From positions 1 to 13,123 of the forward strand of contig JANMZO010000010.1 in the NCBI GenBank assembly GCA_031383405.1: a stretch of DNA of 13,123 nt. The letters are read 5' to 3'. This DNA is from JANMZO01 sp031383405. GTDB taxonomy: Bacteria; Actinomycetota; Acidimicrobiia; Acidimicrobiales; JANYDT01. Each line of letters opens with the position of its first letter. Within the stretch, counting starts at the first letter, position 1. Below the pieces are notes generated by a model. That model was given only the letters and a program-made list of their open reading frames with translations, did no database searches and was not told where the DNA came from. The position numbers and the translations under genes were made by a program. This document shows, one piece after another, positions 1 to 6,771 of this stretch.

Positions 1-34
1 GTGACTTGTCGAACCGTGGGGCAGGCTCGGGGAC

Positions 35-991
35 GTGACTGCCACGACCGCGCTTGACGAAGTCATTCCGCAGGCGTCGAAGACGCTCGTGCAGCGCATC
101 CCGGCGTACGCGTTGTTTGTCGCCGTGGCGTTCTTCTGGGGCATGAACTCGGTCGGGATGAGGGTCACCGGCCGCACCGTTCCCCCCCTCACAGTTGCGG
201 CCGGCCGGGCGGTGATTGGAGGCACCGTGCTGCTGTTCATCGCACGACGCACCGGCGCGGACTGGCCGCGAACCCGACAGGAATGGACCGGCTTGGCGTG
301 GATAGCATTCCTGATGACCGGTTTATCTACAGCATGCCTGTTCCTGGCCGCCAAGAACGCGCCGGCCGGACTGGTGTCGATCTTCTCCAATCTCATGCCA
401 CTGTTCACGGCGATGTTTGCGCCGGTCCTCCTGAAGGAAAAGATCAGTAGGCGGGTGGTTATCGGCCTCATCGTCGGACTTGCGGGAGCAGTCGTTGTCG
501 CATCGAGGGCGATTCACGGCGACATCAAAGCTATGGGCGTGGTGTTCGGGGTCCTGGCGGCGATCGGAGCGGCGCTCGGCTCGATCATGTACAAGCGGTT
601 CCCGCTACCGCGACTCAATCGGCTCATGATCGTGGCCGTTCAACTGCTGTTGTCATCGACCGTTCTCGGCATCGGCAGCCTTACCGAGAACCATTCGAAC
701 ATGACCTTCCCGTGGCAGTTCACGCTTTCCTTCGTATACCTGACGTTTCTCGGCCTGGCCATTTCATTCGTACTCTGGTCGGAGCTTCTGTCTCGCGCGT
801 CGAGCATGCAGTCGAGTGCCGTGTCGTATCTCTCCACCGTCATCGGCGTGGCCCTCGGAGCGATCCTGCTCGGCGAACGATTGAGCATTACCGTCCTGAT
901 CGGCGGCATCATCGCAATCGCAGGCGTCGCCATAGTGCAACTCGACCAACTTCGGCCGAGCCGCCCGACCCGACCGACAGCGGCAGCGTAG
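35..991 (+). CDS. EamA/DMT-superfamily membrane transporter
   Basis: A 318-residue, strongly hydrophobic protein with about ten predicted membrane segments arranged as two EamA-type halves (roughly residues 25-160 and 165-305). The first half opens with the family-typical FFWGMNSVGMR stretch. A segment near residues 110-125 (NAPAGLVSIFSNLMPLFTA) matches the conserved 'ltPlfta' helix, and LGERLS near residue 280 matches the 'lgE' signature of the second repeat. The family exports small metabolites or drugs across the cytoplasmic membrane; the substrate cannot be read from sequence. The GTG at 35 is the first start after an in-frame stop at 2-4, with only a weak purine stretch (CGGGGA) just before it. 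The C-terminus is a short Pro/Arg/Ala tail. The gene converges on the acyl-CoA dehydrogenase 62 bases downstream. Family assignment is firm, substrate unknown. Confidence 0.9.
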   Translation: MTATTALDEVIPQASKTLVQRIPAYALFVAVAFFWGMNSVGMRVTGRTVPPLTVAAGRAVIGGTVLLFIARRTGADWPRTRQEWTGLAWIAFLMTGLSTACLFLAAKNAPAGLVSIFSNLMPLFTAMFAPVLLKEKISRRVVIGLIVGLAGAVVVASRAIHGDIKAMGVVFGVLAAIGAALGSIMYKRFPLPRLNRLMIVAVQLLLSSTVLGIGSLTENHSNMTFPWQFTLSFVYLTFLGLAISFVLWSELLSRASSMQSSAVSYLSTVIGVALGAILLGERLSITVLIGGIIAIAGVAIVQLDQLRPSRPTRPTAAA

Positions 992-994
992 CTA

Positions 995-1049
995 CGGGTG
1001 GGCGCTTCGGCCGGGCCGTGACATGTGCTGCCCCACCCGGGACGGCCCG
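995..1049. terminator. Interleaved inverted repeats between convergent genes, possible bidirectional terminator
   Basis: The 62-base gap between two convergent genes holds two perfect 8-bp inverted repeats that interleave. CGGGTGGG (995-1002) pairs with CCCACCCG (1032-1039), and CGGGCCGT (1012-1019) pairs with ACGGCCCG (1042-1049). They can form as alternative hairpins or together as a pseudoknot. No T-run follows on either strand, so classical intrinsic termination is not shown. The position between convergent stops is what suggests a transcription-end function. Confidence 0.4.
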
Positions 1050-1053
1050 AAAC

Positions 1054-2346
1054 TCAGCCGTTCTTCGGCAAGGTCGAGAACGGCACCTTCGCATCGTTGC
1101 CGGGCTCCTTGGCCAGACCCAGCACGCGCTCACCGATGATGTTCTTCTGGATCTGATCCGTGCCACCGTAGATAGGAGGCGCCTGAGCGTACAGGGCGGC
1201 TTCAGTGACACCGTTCAGTGTTGCGTCGCCGGTGGCAGCTTCGAGAGCTTTGCGCTGTGCATCGGTGTAGCCGTGCAGCATTCCGACCGGGCCGAGGATC
1301 CGAAGACCAAGGTCGCGCTGCAATCGTACGATGTTGCTCATCGAAAGCTTGCCGATGTTGGCCATTCCCGGAATCTCTTTACCCGAGATGCGAGCCGCCT
1401 TGACGCGTTCGTTGTTGAAGCGGCCTATCTCGTTGAGAGTGTGCAACTCGGCGAGACCCTGCCTGATCGTCGCGTTGTTGATCTGGCCGTTCTGCTTGGC
1501 CAGGTAGGCAAGACCCTTGAAGCTGGCGGCCCGGGGACCGGACGACGACACGCCGCTCGACGAAGGCTTCGGTACGAAATCGCCGGCGCGCTTCGGCAGA
1601 TGACCGGCAATGGTGCCGGCGATTGCCATACTCTGCGCTCCGCCGCCACCGGCGCTGAGACCCGAACGCTCAAACATCAGCGTCGCATTCGCGACAGCCC
1701 AGCCATTGTTCTGCGCGCCTATCATTGATGCGCCCGAAACCCGGGCATCGGTGAGGAACACCTCGTTGAACATCGCGTGCCCGGTCATCTCGCGGAGCGG
1801 ACGAAGATCGACGCCGGGCTGGTTCATCTCAATGCCGAAATACGTGATGCCCTGGTGCTTCGGGGCTTCCGGATTCGTGCGGGCGAGCAACATGCCGAGG
1901 TCAGCCCATTGGCCACTCGATGTCCAGACCTTCTGACCGTTGACGATCCACTCGTCGCCGTCCTGCATGGCTCTTGAATTGAGCCCGGCGAGGTCAGATC
2001 CGGCCCCCGGTTCGCTGAACAGTTGGCACCACGCGCGTTGGCCCGTAACGATGTCTTTCACGAAGAGGTCGATCTGCTCCTGTGTGCCATGGGTGGCAAT
2101 CGTCGGAGCGGCGAGCAGCATGCCGAGTCCGCCCGGGGCGGGAAGCGCACCGAATGCCGCGATCTTGTTCGCCACCTTGACCGAGTCGCTCCGCGACAGA
2201 CCCTTTCCAAACGCGTTCGCCGGAAGGGTTGGAGCGGCCCATCCCGAGTTACCGAGGCGGTCCCACCACTGCTCAACCATCAGGTCGGCGTCCCAGTTGG
2301 CTTCCAGCCAGGCGTGGAGTTCATCAATCAAATCGTCAGTTGCCAT
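1054..2346 (-). CDS. Acyl-CoA dehydrogenase (FadE-like)
   Basis: A 430-residue flavoprotein of the acyl-CoA dehydrogenase family, which oxidises acyl-CoA to trans-2-enoyl-CoA using FAD. Visible marks are the flavin/substrate loop FSEPGAGSDLAGL (110-122), WTSSGQWADLGMLLART (141-157) in the middle beta domain, and the C-terminal PIYGGTDQIQKNIIGERVLGL. In short- and medium-chain enzymes the catalytic glutamate sits in a YEG motif; here it reads Y393-G394-G395. As in LCAD and IVD, the base may come from another helix, and E226 in MFERSG is my candidate. A Ser/Pro/Gly-rich segment (about 255-275) looks like an insertion. ATG at 2346 lies 11 bases after GGGGGTGA. The gene follows the acyl-CoA ligase by 81 bases on the same strand, so the two may be co-transcribed. 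Acyl-chain specificity is unknown. Confidence 0.93.
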   Translation of the reverse strand: MATDDLIDELHAWLEANWDADLMVEQWWDRLGNSGWAAPTLPANAFGKGLSRSDSVKVANKIAAFGALPAPGGLGMLLAAPTIATHGTQEQIDLFVKDIVTGQRAWCQLFSEPGAGSDLAGLNSRAMQDGDEWIVNGQKVWTSSGQWADLGMLLARTNPEAPKHQGITYFGIEMNQPGVDLRPLREMTGHAMFNEVFLTDARVSGASMIGAQNNGWAVANATLMFERSGLSAGGGGAQSMAIAGTIAGHLPKRAGDFVPKPSSSGVSSSGPRAASFKGLAYLAKQNGQINNATIRQGLAELHTLNEIGRFNNERVKAARISGKEIPGMANIGKLSMSNIVRLQRDLGLRILGPVGMLHGYTDAQRKALEAATGDATLNGVTEAALYAQAPPIYGGTDQIQKNIIGERVLGLAKEPGNDAKVPFSTLPKNG

Positions 2347-2427
2347 GACACTATTTCACCCCCGAACGTCACGAATGTCCAAAACACCGCGCCCGGAGTG
2401 GCGGCCGTCACACGGGCTGACCGGGCC

Positions 2428-3837
2428 TCACGAACGTCGCAGGGCCTCGGCCGCCATCTCCCGGAGCTTCACGTTCTGGATCTTGTTGCCGTTGGCGCTG
2501 GGTGTGACCGGAAAGGCGTCGATGACGATGACCTTGACCGGTACCTTGTAGCGCGCCAGGTTCGCCTCGCAATGCTCAATCACGGCCGCTTCGTCAACAC
2601 CCTCCGGCGCGACGACAAATGCCACCGGTCGTGCCCCGGTGGGCAGGTCGACGGCGACGACGAGCGCCTGATCAACGCCTGGCACTTCCAGCACCCTCTG
2701 CTCGACCTCGGCCGGTGAAACAAGAAACCCTCCCAGTCGCAGCGCGTCACCCATGCGGGTGATGTACGTGAACGTACGATTCCGTGCGTTGGACTCCGCG
2801 GGCCCTTCGGCGACGTCACCGGTGCGGAACCAACCGTCCGTGAACGCGGCGTCAGTTAACTCAGTATCGATTCCATCGCCCCCTTCGGCGAGGTAGCCCC
2901 GAAAGAGACTCGGGCCACGCAGCCACAACTCGCCGTCGACAATCCGAAACGCGGCATCGGCCGAAACCATTGCACCGCCGGCCAGACTCCGCCACGATGC
3001 CGGTCCCGACGGATCACGAGCCGAGAACAGCGCCTGTACTTCGCTCATACCGTACAGGCCGGTGAGGGTCGCTCCCGCCTGCTCGGCCCGCGCGACGATC
3101 CCTTCGAGGCTCGAATTGAACCGGGCGTAGCCACCGAGTCGGATCGTCGACAGATCAGCTCCGCCGAGGAGGAGTCGGTGGTACATGTCGTCGCTTCCGT
3201 TGACGGCGGTGATGCGATGGTGAACTATGCGCCCGGCGGTTTCTCCGGCGTCAAAGTGGTCTTCCACGACGATCGTCGAGTTCGCCGCAAGCGCGGCCGT
3301 GAGACTCGACAGCCCGAACGTTCCGCACAACGGCATCGTGAGAAGCACGACGTCATCAGCGGTGTACCCGAGGCCCACCGCCGCGTCGCGACCGTGCACC
3401 GCAATTGATCCCTGTGTATGCAGCACCATCTTTGGGCGACTCGTCGTGCCCGACGTGGTGAAGACGATGAAGGGATCAACGGACTCCGGCGCCTCGAGTT
3501 CGGTCGTGCCGTCCGGCGCGACCGGGCGGCTCCAATCTGCGTCAACGACGACTTTGGCACCGGAGCGAGCGATGAGCGCCCGCGCTTCGGCAAGGGAGAA
3601 GCGGGTGTTCACCGACACCGCGACGAATCGGCCCGCCGCGCAGGCCACCAACACGTCGAGATAGGTGAACCCGTTCGGCAACCAGATCGCGACCCGGTCA
3701 CCGCGCGCAAGGCCGTCAGCCCGCCACCGGGCCGCAAGCCCGCATCCCCGCTCCCTGATCGTCGCGCAAGTCACGCTGGTGCCGTCCGGCAGAATGAACC
3801 GGCTCGATGAGCGGTCGAACAGATCCAAGACGTTCAT
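2428..3837 (-). CDS. AMP-forming acyl-CoA synthetase/ligase
   Basis: A 469-residue class I adenylate-forming enzyme that activates a carboxylic acid to acyl-AMP and then acyl-CoA. The ATP-binding loop is FTTSGTTSRPK (126-136). YGMSEVQAL (262-270) is the A5 motif. WFRTGD (336-341) holds the A7 aspartate. The hinge and A8 region is MGDALRLGGFLVSPAEVE (362-379). The C-terminal lysine motif is PSANGNKIQNVKLR (446-459), with K452 the likely catalytic lysine. At 469 residues it is shorter than many FadD enzymes (about 500-560) because the N-terminal domain is compact. The frame stays open upstream to 4086, but that would overlap the carbonic anhydrase gene and the extra residues are Arg/Ser-rich with no family resemblance, so I start at the ATG at 3837. 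The 140-base gap upstream (3838-3977) shows no convincing promoter or terminator. It pairs functionally with the downstream acyl-CoA dehydrogenase. Confidence 0.92.
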   Translation of the reverse strand: MNVLDLFDRSSSRFILPDGTSVTCATIRERGCGLAARWRADGLARGDRVAIWLPNGFTYLDVLVACAAGRFVAVSVNTRFSLAEARALIARSGAKVVVDADWSRPVAPDGTTELEAPESVDPFIVFTTSGTTSRPKMVLHTQGSIAVHGRDAAVGLGYTADDVVLLTMPLCGTFGLSSLTAALAANSTIVVEDHFDAGETAGRIVHHRITAVNGSDDMYHRLLLGGADLSTIRLGGYARFNSSLEGIVARAEQAGATLTGLYGMSEVQALFSARDPSGPASWRSLAGGAMVSADAAFRIVDGELWLRGPSLFRGYLAEGGDGIDTELTDAAFTDGWFRTGDVAEGPAESNARNRTFTYITRMGDALRLGGFLVSPAEVEQRVLEVPGVDQALVVAVDLPTGARPVAFVVAPEGVDEAAVIEHCEANLARYKVPVKVIVIDAFPVTPSANGNKIQNVKLREMAAEALRRS

Positions 3838-3977
3838 GCACCGGGAACCTACGGCATCGGCACAGCCACGTCGATTCAGGACCCGACCATCGGTGGAAAC
3901 GGGTAATGCGCCGAGGCTCCGTTCTGAGCACGGCGCTTTCGGCTGACAAGGCGCTGTCGTTGGGCGCGGAGAGGCCT

Positions 3978-4493
3978 CTACCTGGTGTTGGAAACGACGA
4001 GTGGAGGCGCCACTTCGGTGAGCGCTCCGGTATGAACGTCGTACACCGCACCCCAGACCAACGCATCGCTGGGCAGCAGAGGGCACTCCCGGACACGTCG
4101 CACGTCTTCGCGAACGCTCTGCTCGACGTCGTTGAACGGGTAGAAGTCGATGGACGGGCGCAGGCCGACAGCATCTTCAACCCGGTCACAGATCTCTTCG
4201 TTGGTCACCCCGTGCAGGCCACAGCCGGTGTGGTGCACGACAACGAACTCCCGGGTGCCGAGCCAGTGCGATGAAAGAACCATCGAGCGGATCGCATCGT
4301 CGGTGGCCCGTCCGCCAGCGTTGCGCAACAGGTGCGCGTCGCCGATTTCCAGTCCCAGAAGCCGGAAAAGGTCGAGACGGGCATCCATGCAGGTAAGCAC
4401 GACGAGGCGTCGGCTGGGCGCGGCGGTCAGATTGTCGGGCTCAAACCGCTCAGAATAGTTTCGCGCTGCCGCGAGGATCTTCTCGTATTCCAC
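3978..4493 (-). CDS. Beta-class carbonic anhydrase, small actinobacterial type
   Basis: A 171-residue beta-carbonic anhydrase, interconverting CO2 and bicarbonate in the cytoplasm. The zinc ligands are visible as C35 in CMDAR, and H88 and C91 in HHTGCG. D37 and R39 form the conserved Asp-Arg dyad next to the metal. RNAGG (57-61) is the conserved active-site stretch, and DAIRSMVLSSHWLGTRE is the helix and strand that follow. Size and spacing resemble the short mycobacterial Rv1284-type enzymes rather than longer plant or E. coli Can-type proteins. The start ATG at 4493 has no strong Shine-Dalgarno sequence. Its leader carries alternative stems described separately. It is followed by the acyl-CoA ligase 140 bases on, so shared transcription is possible but not shown. 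Confidence 0.95.
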   Translation of the reverse strand: MEYEKILAAARNYSERFEPDNLTAAPSRRLVVLTCMDARLDLFRLLGLEIGDAHLLRNAGGRATDDAIRSMVLSSHWLGTREFVVVHHTGCGLHGVTNEEICDRVEDAVGLRPSIDFYPFNDVEQSVREDVRRVRECPLLPSDALVWGAVYDVHTGALTEVAPPLVVSNTR

Positions 4494-4508
4494 AAGGGCC
4501 CACGATAC

Positions 4509-4524
4509 GTGAATTCAACTTCAC
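4509..4524. repeat. Short inverted repeat just upstream of the carbonic anhydrase gene
   Basis: GTGAA (4509-4513) and TTCAC (4520-4524) flank a 6-base A/T-rich centre, 16-31 bases before the carbonic anhydrase start codon and beside the A/T-rich stretch ATATAATCGA (4525-4534), unusual in this GC-rich setting. It could be a promoter region with an operator. The arms are short and the case is weak. Confidence 0.25.
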
Positions 4525-4535
4525 ATATAATCGAA

Positions 4536-4609
4536 AAGGCCGACGCAGGCGGCCCCCCGGGTCGCATAGATGGCGGGCGTCGGTCGGGAGAACCGGATCC
4601 GTCGGCCTT
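4536..4609 (-). promoter_or_regulatory. Mutually exclusive stems between htpX and carbonic anhydrase genes
   Basis: Read on the minus strand, the segment starts with AAGGCCGACG (4609-4600) and ends with CGTCGGCCTT (4545-4536), a perfect 10-bp inverted repeat followed by TTCG. Between them CCGACGC (4583-4577) can pair with GCGTCGG (4546-4540), using most of the same 3' arm. Only one stem can form at a time. The simplest reading is an htpX terminator with a long loop. The alternative is an attenuator-like leader for the carbonic anhydrase gene. I do not recognise a known RNA family here. Confidence 0.4.
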
Positions 4610-4637
4610 CTGAGCCTTTGATCGTCGTTTGTGGGGC

Positions 4638-5501
4638 TTACATGGCGTGGAGCCGGGCGATCCGCTCCGCCGTTGGCGGATGGGTCTGAAACAGAGAGGC
4701 AAATCGCACCTGACGTCCGGTGAACGGATTGATGATGTAGGCCGTGGCCTGAGCGGGGTTGACCGCCATCGGCACCCGTTTCACGTACGTCTCTATCTTT
4801 GCCAGGGCGTCGGCCAACGCTGTTGGGTCACCGCTGATCTCCCCGCCGGCCCGGTCCGCCTCGTACTCACGCGCCCGGGAGATGGTGGCCTGGATGATCA
4901 TGGCTCCGATCGGCGCGAGGATGCTGAGCAGAAGAAGTGCGATCGGATTGGGGCGGTCCTCGTCGTCGCCGCCGCCGAACGCGCCGAACCACATCGCCAT
5001 GTTCGCGATGTAGCTGATGCCCGTGGCGATCGCAGCAGCGACGGAGCCGATCAGGATGTCTCTGTGCTTGATGTGCCCAAGTTCGTGAGCAACCACGCCG
5101 CGCACCTCACGACGGTCGAGCACTTCAAGGAGGCCAACCGTCACGGCGACGACCGCCTTGCGCTCGTTGCGGCCCGTGGCGAAGGCGTTCGGTTGAGGGC
5201 TCGGGGAAATGAAGAGCCGCGGCACCGGAATTCCGGCCCGCTGTGACAATTCTGCGAGATCGTGCTGGAGCCACTCGAGCTGACCGGATTCCACCGGCTT
5301 CGCCCCGGAGGCTTTCACCGCGAGCGTGTCGCTGAACCAGTACGAGCCACCCACCACGACGAGGGCCAGGACGAAGGCGATCGTCGCGCCACCACTTCCG
5401 CCCAAGGCTGAGCCAATGGCGACCATGCCGCCGCCCAGAAGTCCAAGAAGGCCGACGGTCTTCATGTTGTTGGTGATGCCACTTTTCGAGATGTTACGCA
5501 T
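4638..5501 (-). CDS. htpX: Membrane zinc metalloprotease HtpX (M48 family)
   Basis: A 287-residue M48B protease that cleaves damaged or misfolded membrane proteins. Two hydrophobic segments lie near the N-terminus (about 14-34 and 39-57). The zinc motif is HELGH (139-143). Two more membrane segments follow (about 150-175 and 186-205), and the third ligand lies in REYEADRAGG (211-220), with E212 the expected residue. The C-terminal SLFQTHPPTAERIARL (269-284) is the family's conserved ending. The frame is open upstream to 5615, overlapping terC. The ATG at 5501 is preferred because AAGGAA sits 8 bases before it and the sequence then starts with the family-like MRNISKSGITNNMKT. Length matches the usual 280-300 residues. 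It lies 76 bases downstream of terC on the same strand and could be read from the terC promoter. Confidence 0.95.
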   Translation of the reverse strand: MRNISKSGITNNMKTVGLLGLLGGGMVAIGSALGGSGGATIAFVLALVVVGGSYWFSDTLAVKASGAKPVESGQLEWLQHDLAELSQRAGIPVPRLFISPSPQPNAFATGRNERKAVVAVTVGLLEVLDRREVRGVVAHELGHIKHRDILIGSVAAAIATGISYIANMAMWFGAFGGGDDEDRPNPIALLLLSILAPIGAMIIQATISRAREYEADRAGGEISGDPTALADALAKIETYVKRVPMAVNPAQATAYIINPFTGRQVRFASLFQTHPPTAERIARLHAM

Positions 5502-5577
5502 ACGTACTTTTCCTTGATTGAGAGAGTTGAGATCTGGTTGATGCTTGCTGGGAGCCGCGCCAATCGTGAACGGCGGG

Positions 5578-6588
5578 TTACACCTTCGAAAGCACCCTTC
5601 CTTCCTCCAGCACACGCCGTTCCCTTGAATCCGCTCGCAACGACGCCCATGTGGCTACGACCAGCAGTGCCACGATCACGACCAGCGAAACCACAATCGG
5701 GATTTTGTAGGCGCCTGATACCAGCATCTTCACCCCGACGAACCCCAGCACACCGGCGAGTCCGACCTTCAGGTAACGAAGCTTGTCCATTGCGCCGGCG
5801 AGCAGGAAGTAGAGGGCCCGGAGACCCAGGATGGCAAAGGCATTCGAGGTGAACACGATGAACGTATCGTCCGTGACCGCAAAGATCGCTGGGATCGAGT
5901 CGACGGCGAAAATGACGTCGCTGGTTTCGATCGCTACGAGCACGGCAAGCATGGGTGTCGCAACACGCATCCCGGCCTTGACCTTCGAGCCACCGGCTTC
6001 GATATGTGCTATCTCAGCCGACGAGAGATCGTTGGCTCGAACGGTGAACTTCTGACCGTGGTACTCGTCGGTCACCGGCATGATTTTGCGGAGGACCCGG
6101 ACCAGCGGGTTCCTCCCCGGGTCCATCGACTGGTCCTTGTGTCGGAGCATTTTGACCGCCGTGAACACTAGAAAAGCCCCGAAGAAGTAGACCGTCCAAT
6201 GGAACCGTTCAAGAAGTGATGCGCCGGCAGCGATGAACACAGCCCGCAACACCAAGGCGCCGAGAACACCGAAGAACAACACCCGGTGCTGGTACTTCGC
6301 CGGAACCTTGAAGTACCCGAGAATCAACGCGAACACGAAGATGTTTTCCACGGACAGGGCTTTTTCGATGAGGTACCCGGCAAAGTACTCACCGGCTGGC
6401 TGCGATCCGGCAAACATCCACACGGCCACACCGAATGCGAGACCCAGGGAGACCCAGATAGCGCTGGAAACCCCAGCTTCTCTGATGGAGACCTCATGGG
6501 CGTCACGGTGAAACACAAAAAGGTCGAGCACAAGGGCGCCGACAATCACGGCGAGCACTAGAACCCAAACAGCAAACGAAACGGACAC
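5578..6588 (-). CDS. TerC-family integral membrane protein, probable Mn2+ exporter
   Basis: A 336-residue membrane protein with about eight to nine hydrophobic segments. The two acidic family motifs are present: EKALSVENIFVF (75-86) and ETSDVIFAVDSIPAIFAVT (221-239). The latter carries E221, D224 and D230, the likely metal-coordinating residues. A soluble insert (about 150-208), rich in charged residues, sits between the halves, as in Alx-type proteins. TerC/Alx/MeeF proteins are linked to manganese efflux, loading of exported enzymes with metal, and historically tellurite resistance. Here the manganese reading is supported by the yybP-ykoY riboswitch in the leader. The GTG at 6588 is preceded by GAAAGG with 8 bases between. 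The C-terminus is basic and cytoplasmic in appearance. The gene ends 76 bases before htpX. No defect is seen. Confidence 0.94.
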   Translation of the reverse strand: MSVSFAVWVLVLAVIVGALVLDLFVFHRDAHEVSIREAGVSSAIWVSLGLAFGVAVWMFAGSQPAGEYFAGYLIEKALSVENIFVFALILGYFKVPAKYQHRVLFFGVLGALVLRAVFIAAGASLLERFHWTVYFFGAFLVFTAVKMLRHKDQSMDPGRNPLVRVLRKIMPVTDEYHGQKFTVRANDLSSAEIAHIEAGGSKVKAGMRVATPMLAVLVAIETSDVIFAVDSIPAIFAVTDDTFIVFTSNAFAILGLRALYFLLAGAMDKLRYLKVGLAGVLGFVGVKMLVSGAYKIPIVVSLVVIVALLVVATWASLRADSRERRVLEEGRVLSKV

Positions 6589-6602
6589 GGGAAAGACCTT
6601 TC
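6589..6602 (-). promoter_or_regulatory. terC ribosome-binding region, complementary to the riboswitch aptamer
   Basis: On the minus strand GAAAGG (6602-6597) is the Shine-Dalgarno candidate for the GTG at 6588. The whole element GAAAGGUCUUUCC (6602-6590) is complementary to GGAAAGACUUUC (6645-6634) in the aptamer, 12 base pairs with one bulged base. Forming that helix would hide the ribosome site and break the aptamer's P1 side. Confidence 0.6.
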
Positions 6603-6610
6603 AAAGTCAA

Positions 6611-6634
6611 GAAAACGGCTGTTGATTACAGCCG
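6611..6634 (-). terminator. Intrinsic terminator of the riboswitch expression platform
   Basis: Minus strand: CGGCUGU (6634-6628), loop AAUCA, ACAGCCG (6622-6616), then UUUUC UUGAC. It is a perfect 7-bp stem with a 5-base loop and a U-rich tail. Its first three bases (CGG, 6634-6632) are also the last three of riboswitch helix P1, so a closed P1 would strip the three lowest pairs from the terminator. That predicts read-through into terC when the ligand stabilises P1. Confidence 0.75.
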
Positions 6635-6735
6635 AAAGTCTTTCCGCCGGAACAGGTCATGGACCTGCGCCGACTAGCCCCACCGAGCGCATTGCGCTGT
6701 GTTGACGACGGGCCTCGCGGGATACTCCCCTTCGG
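6632..6735 (-). promoter_or_regulatory. yybP-ykoY manganese riboswitch aptamer
   Basis: On the minus strand P1 is CCGAAGG (6735-6729) with CUUUCGG (6638-6632), seven pairs with one G-U. The invariant GGGGAGUA (6730-6723) starts inside P1 and forms L1. Helix P3 follows: GUCGUCAAC (6709-6701), inner stem AGCGC/GCGCU (6698-6686) and then CGG, the same order as in the solved Lactococcus lactis aptamer, which has GUCGUCAA, a stem, then CGG. A further hairpin CAGGUC/GACCUG (6667-6653) stands before the 3' conserved AAGACUUU (6642-6635), equivalent to the family's AGACCUUU. The family binds Mn2+ by bringing L1 and L3 together, and very often controls TerC/Alx, MntP and P-type ATPase genes. Finding it 44 bases upstream of terC fits that exactly. 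Confidence 0.93.
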
Positions 6736-6742
6736 TGCACAC

Positions 6743-6771
6743 ACCCTACACCAGAAGTACATTTCATGCAA
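6743..6771 (-). promoter_or_regulatory. Candidate sigma-70-type promoter for terC
   Basis: Minus strand: TTGCAT (6771-6766), 17-base spacer, TAGGGT (6748-6743) preceded by TG one base upstream. Each box matches consensus at only three of six positions, but spacing is ideal and a start about seven bases on falls near 6736, directly at the first base of the riboswitch aptamer. Position carries most of the weight. Confidence 0.5.

Noticed and set aside
712..1728. A 338-codon plus-strand frame overlapping the transporter and running antisense to the acyl-CoA dehydrogenase.
   Set aside because: It spans two real genes in other frames, is Arg-rich and has no recognisable fold.
3838..4086. An 83-residue N-terminal extension of the acyl-CoA ligase.
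   Set aside because: It would overlap the carbonic anhydrase gene, is Arg/Ser/Cys-rich, and the family N-terminus begins naturally at the internal ATG at 3837.
5502..5615. A 38-residue N-terminal extension of HtpX.
   Set aside because: It overlaps the 3' end of terC, and the internal ATG at 5501 has a well-placed AAGGAA site and gives the usual HtpX length.
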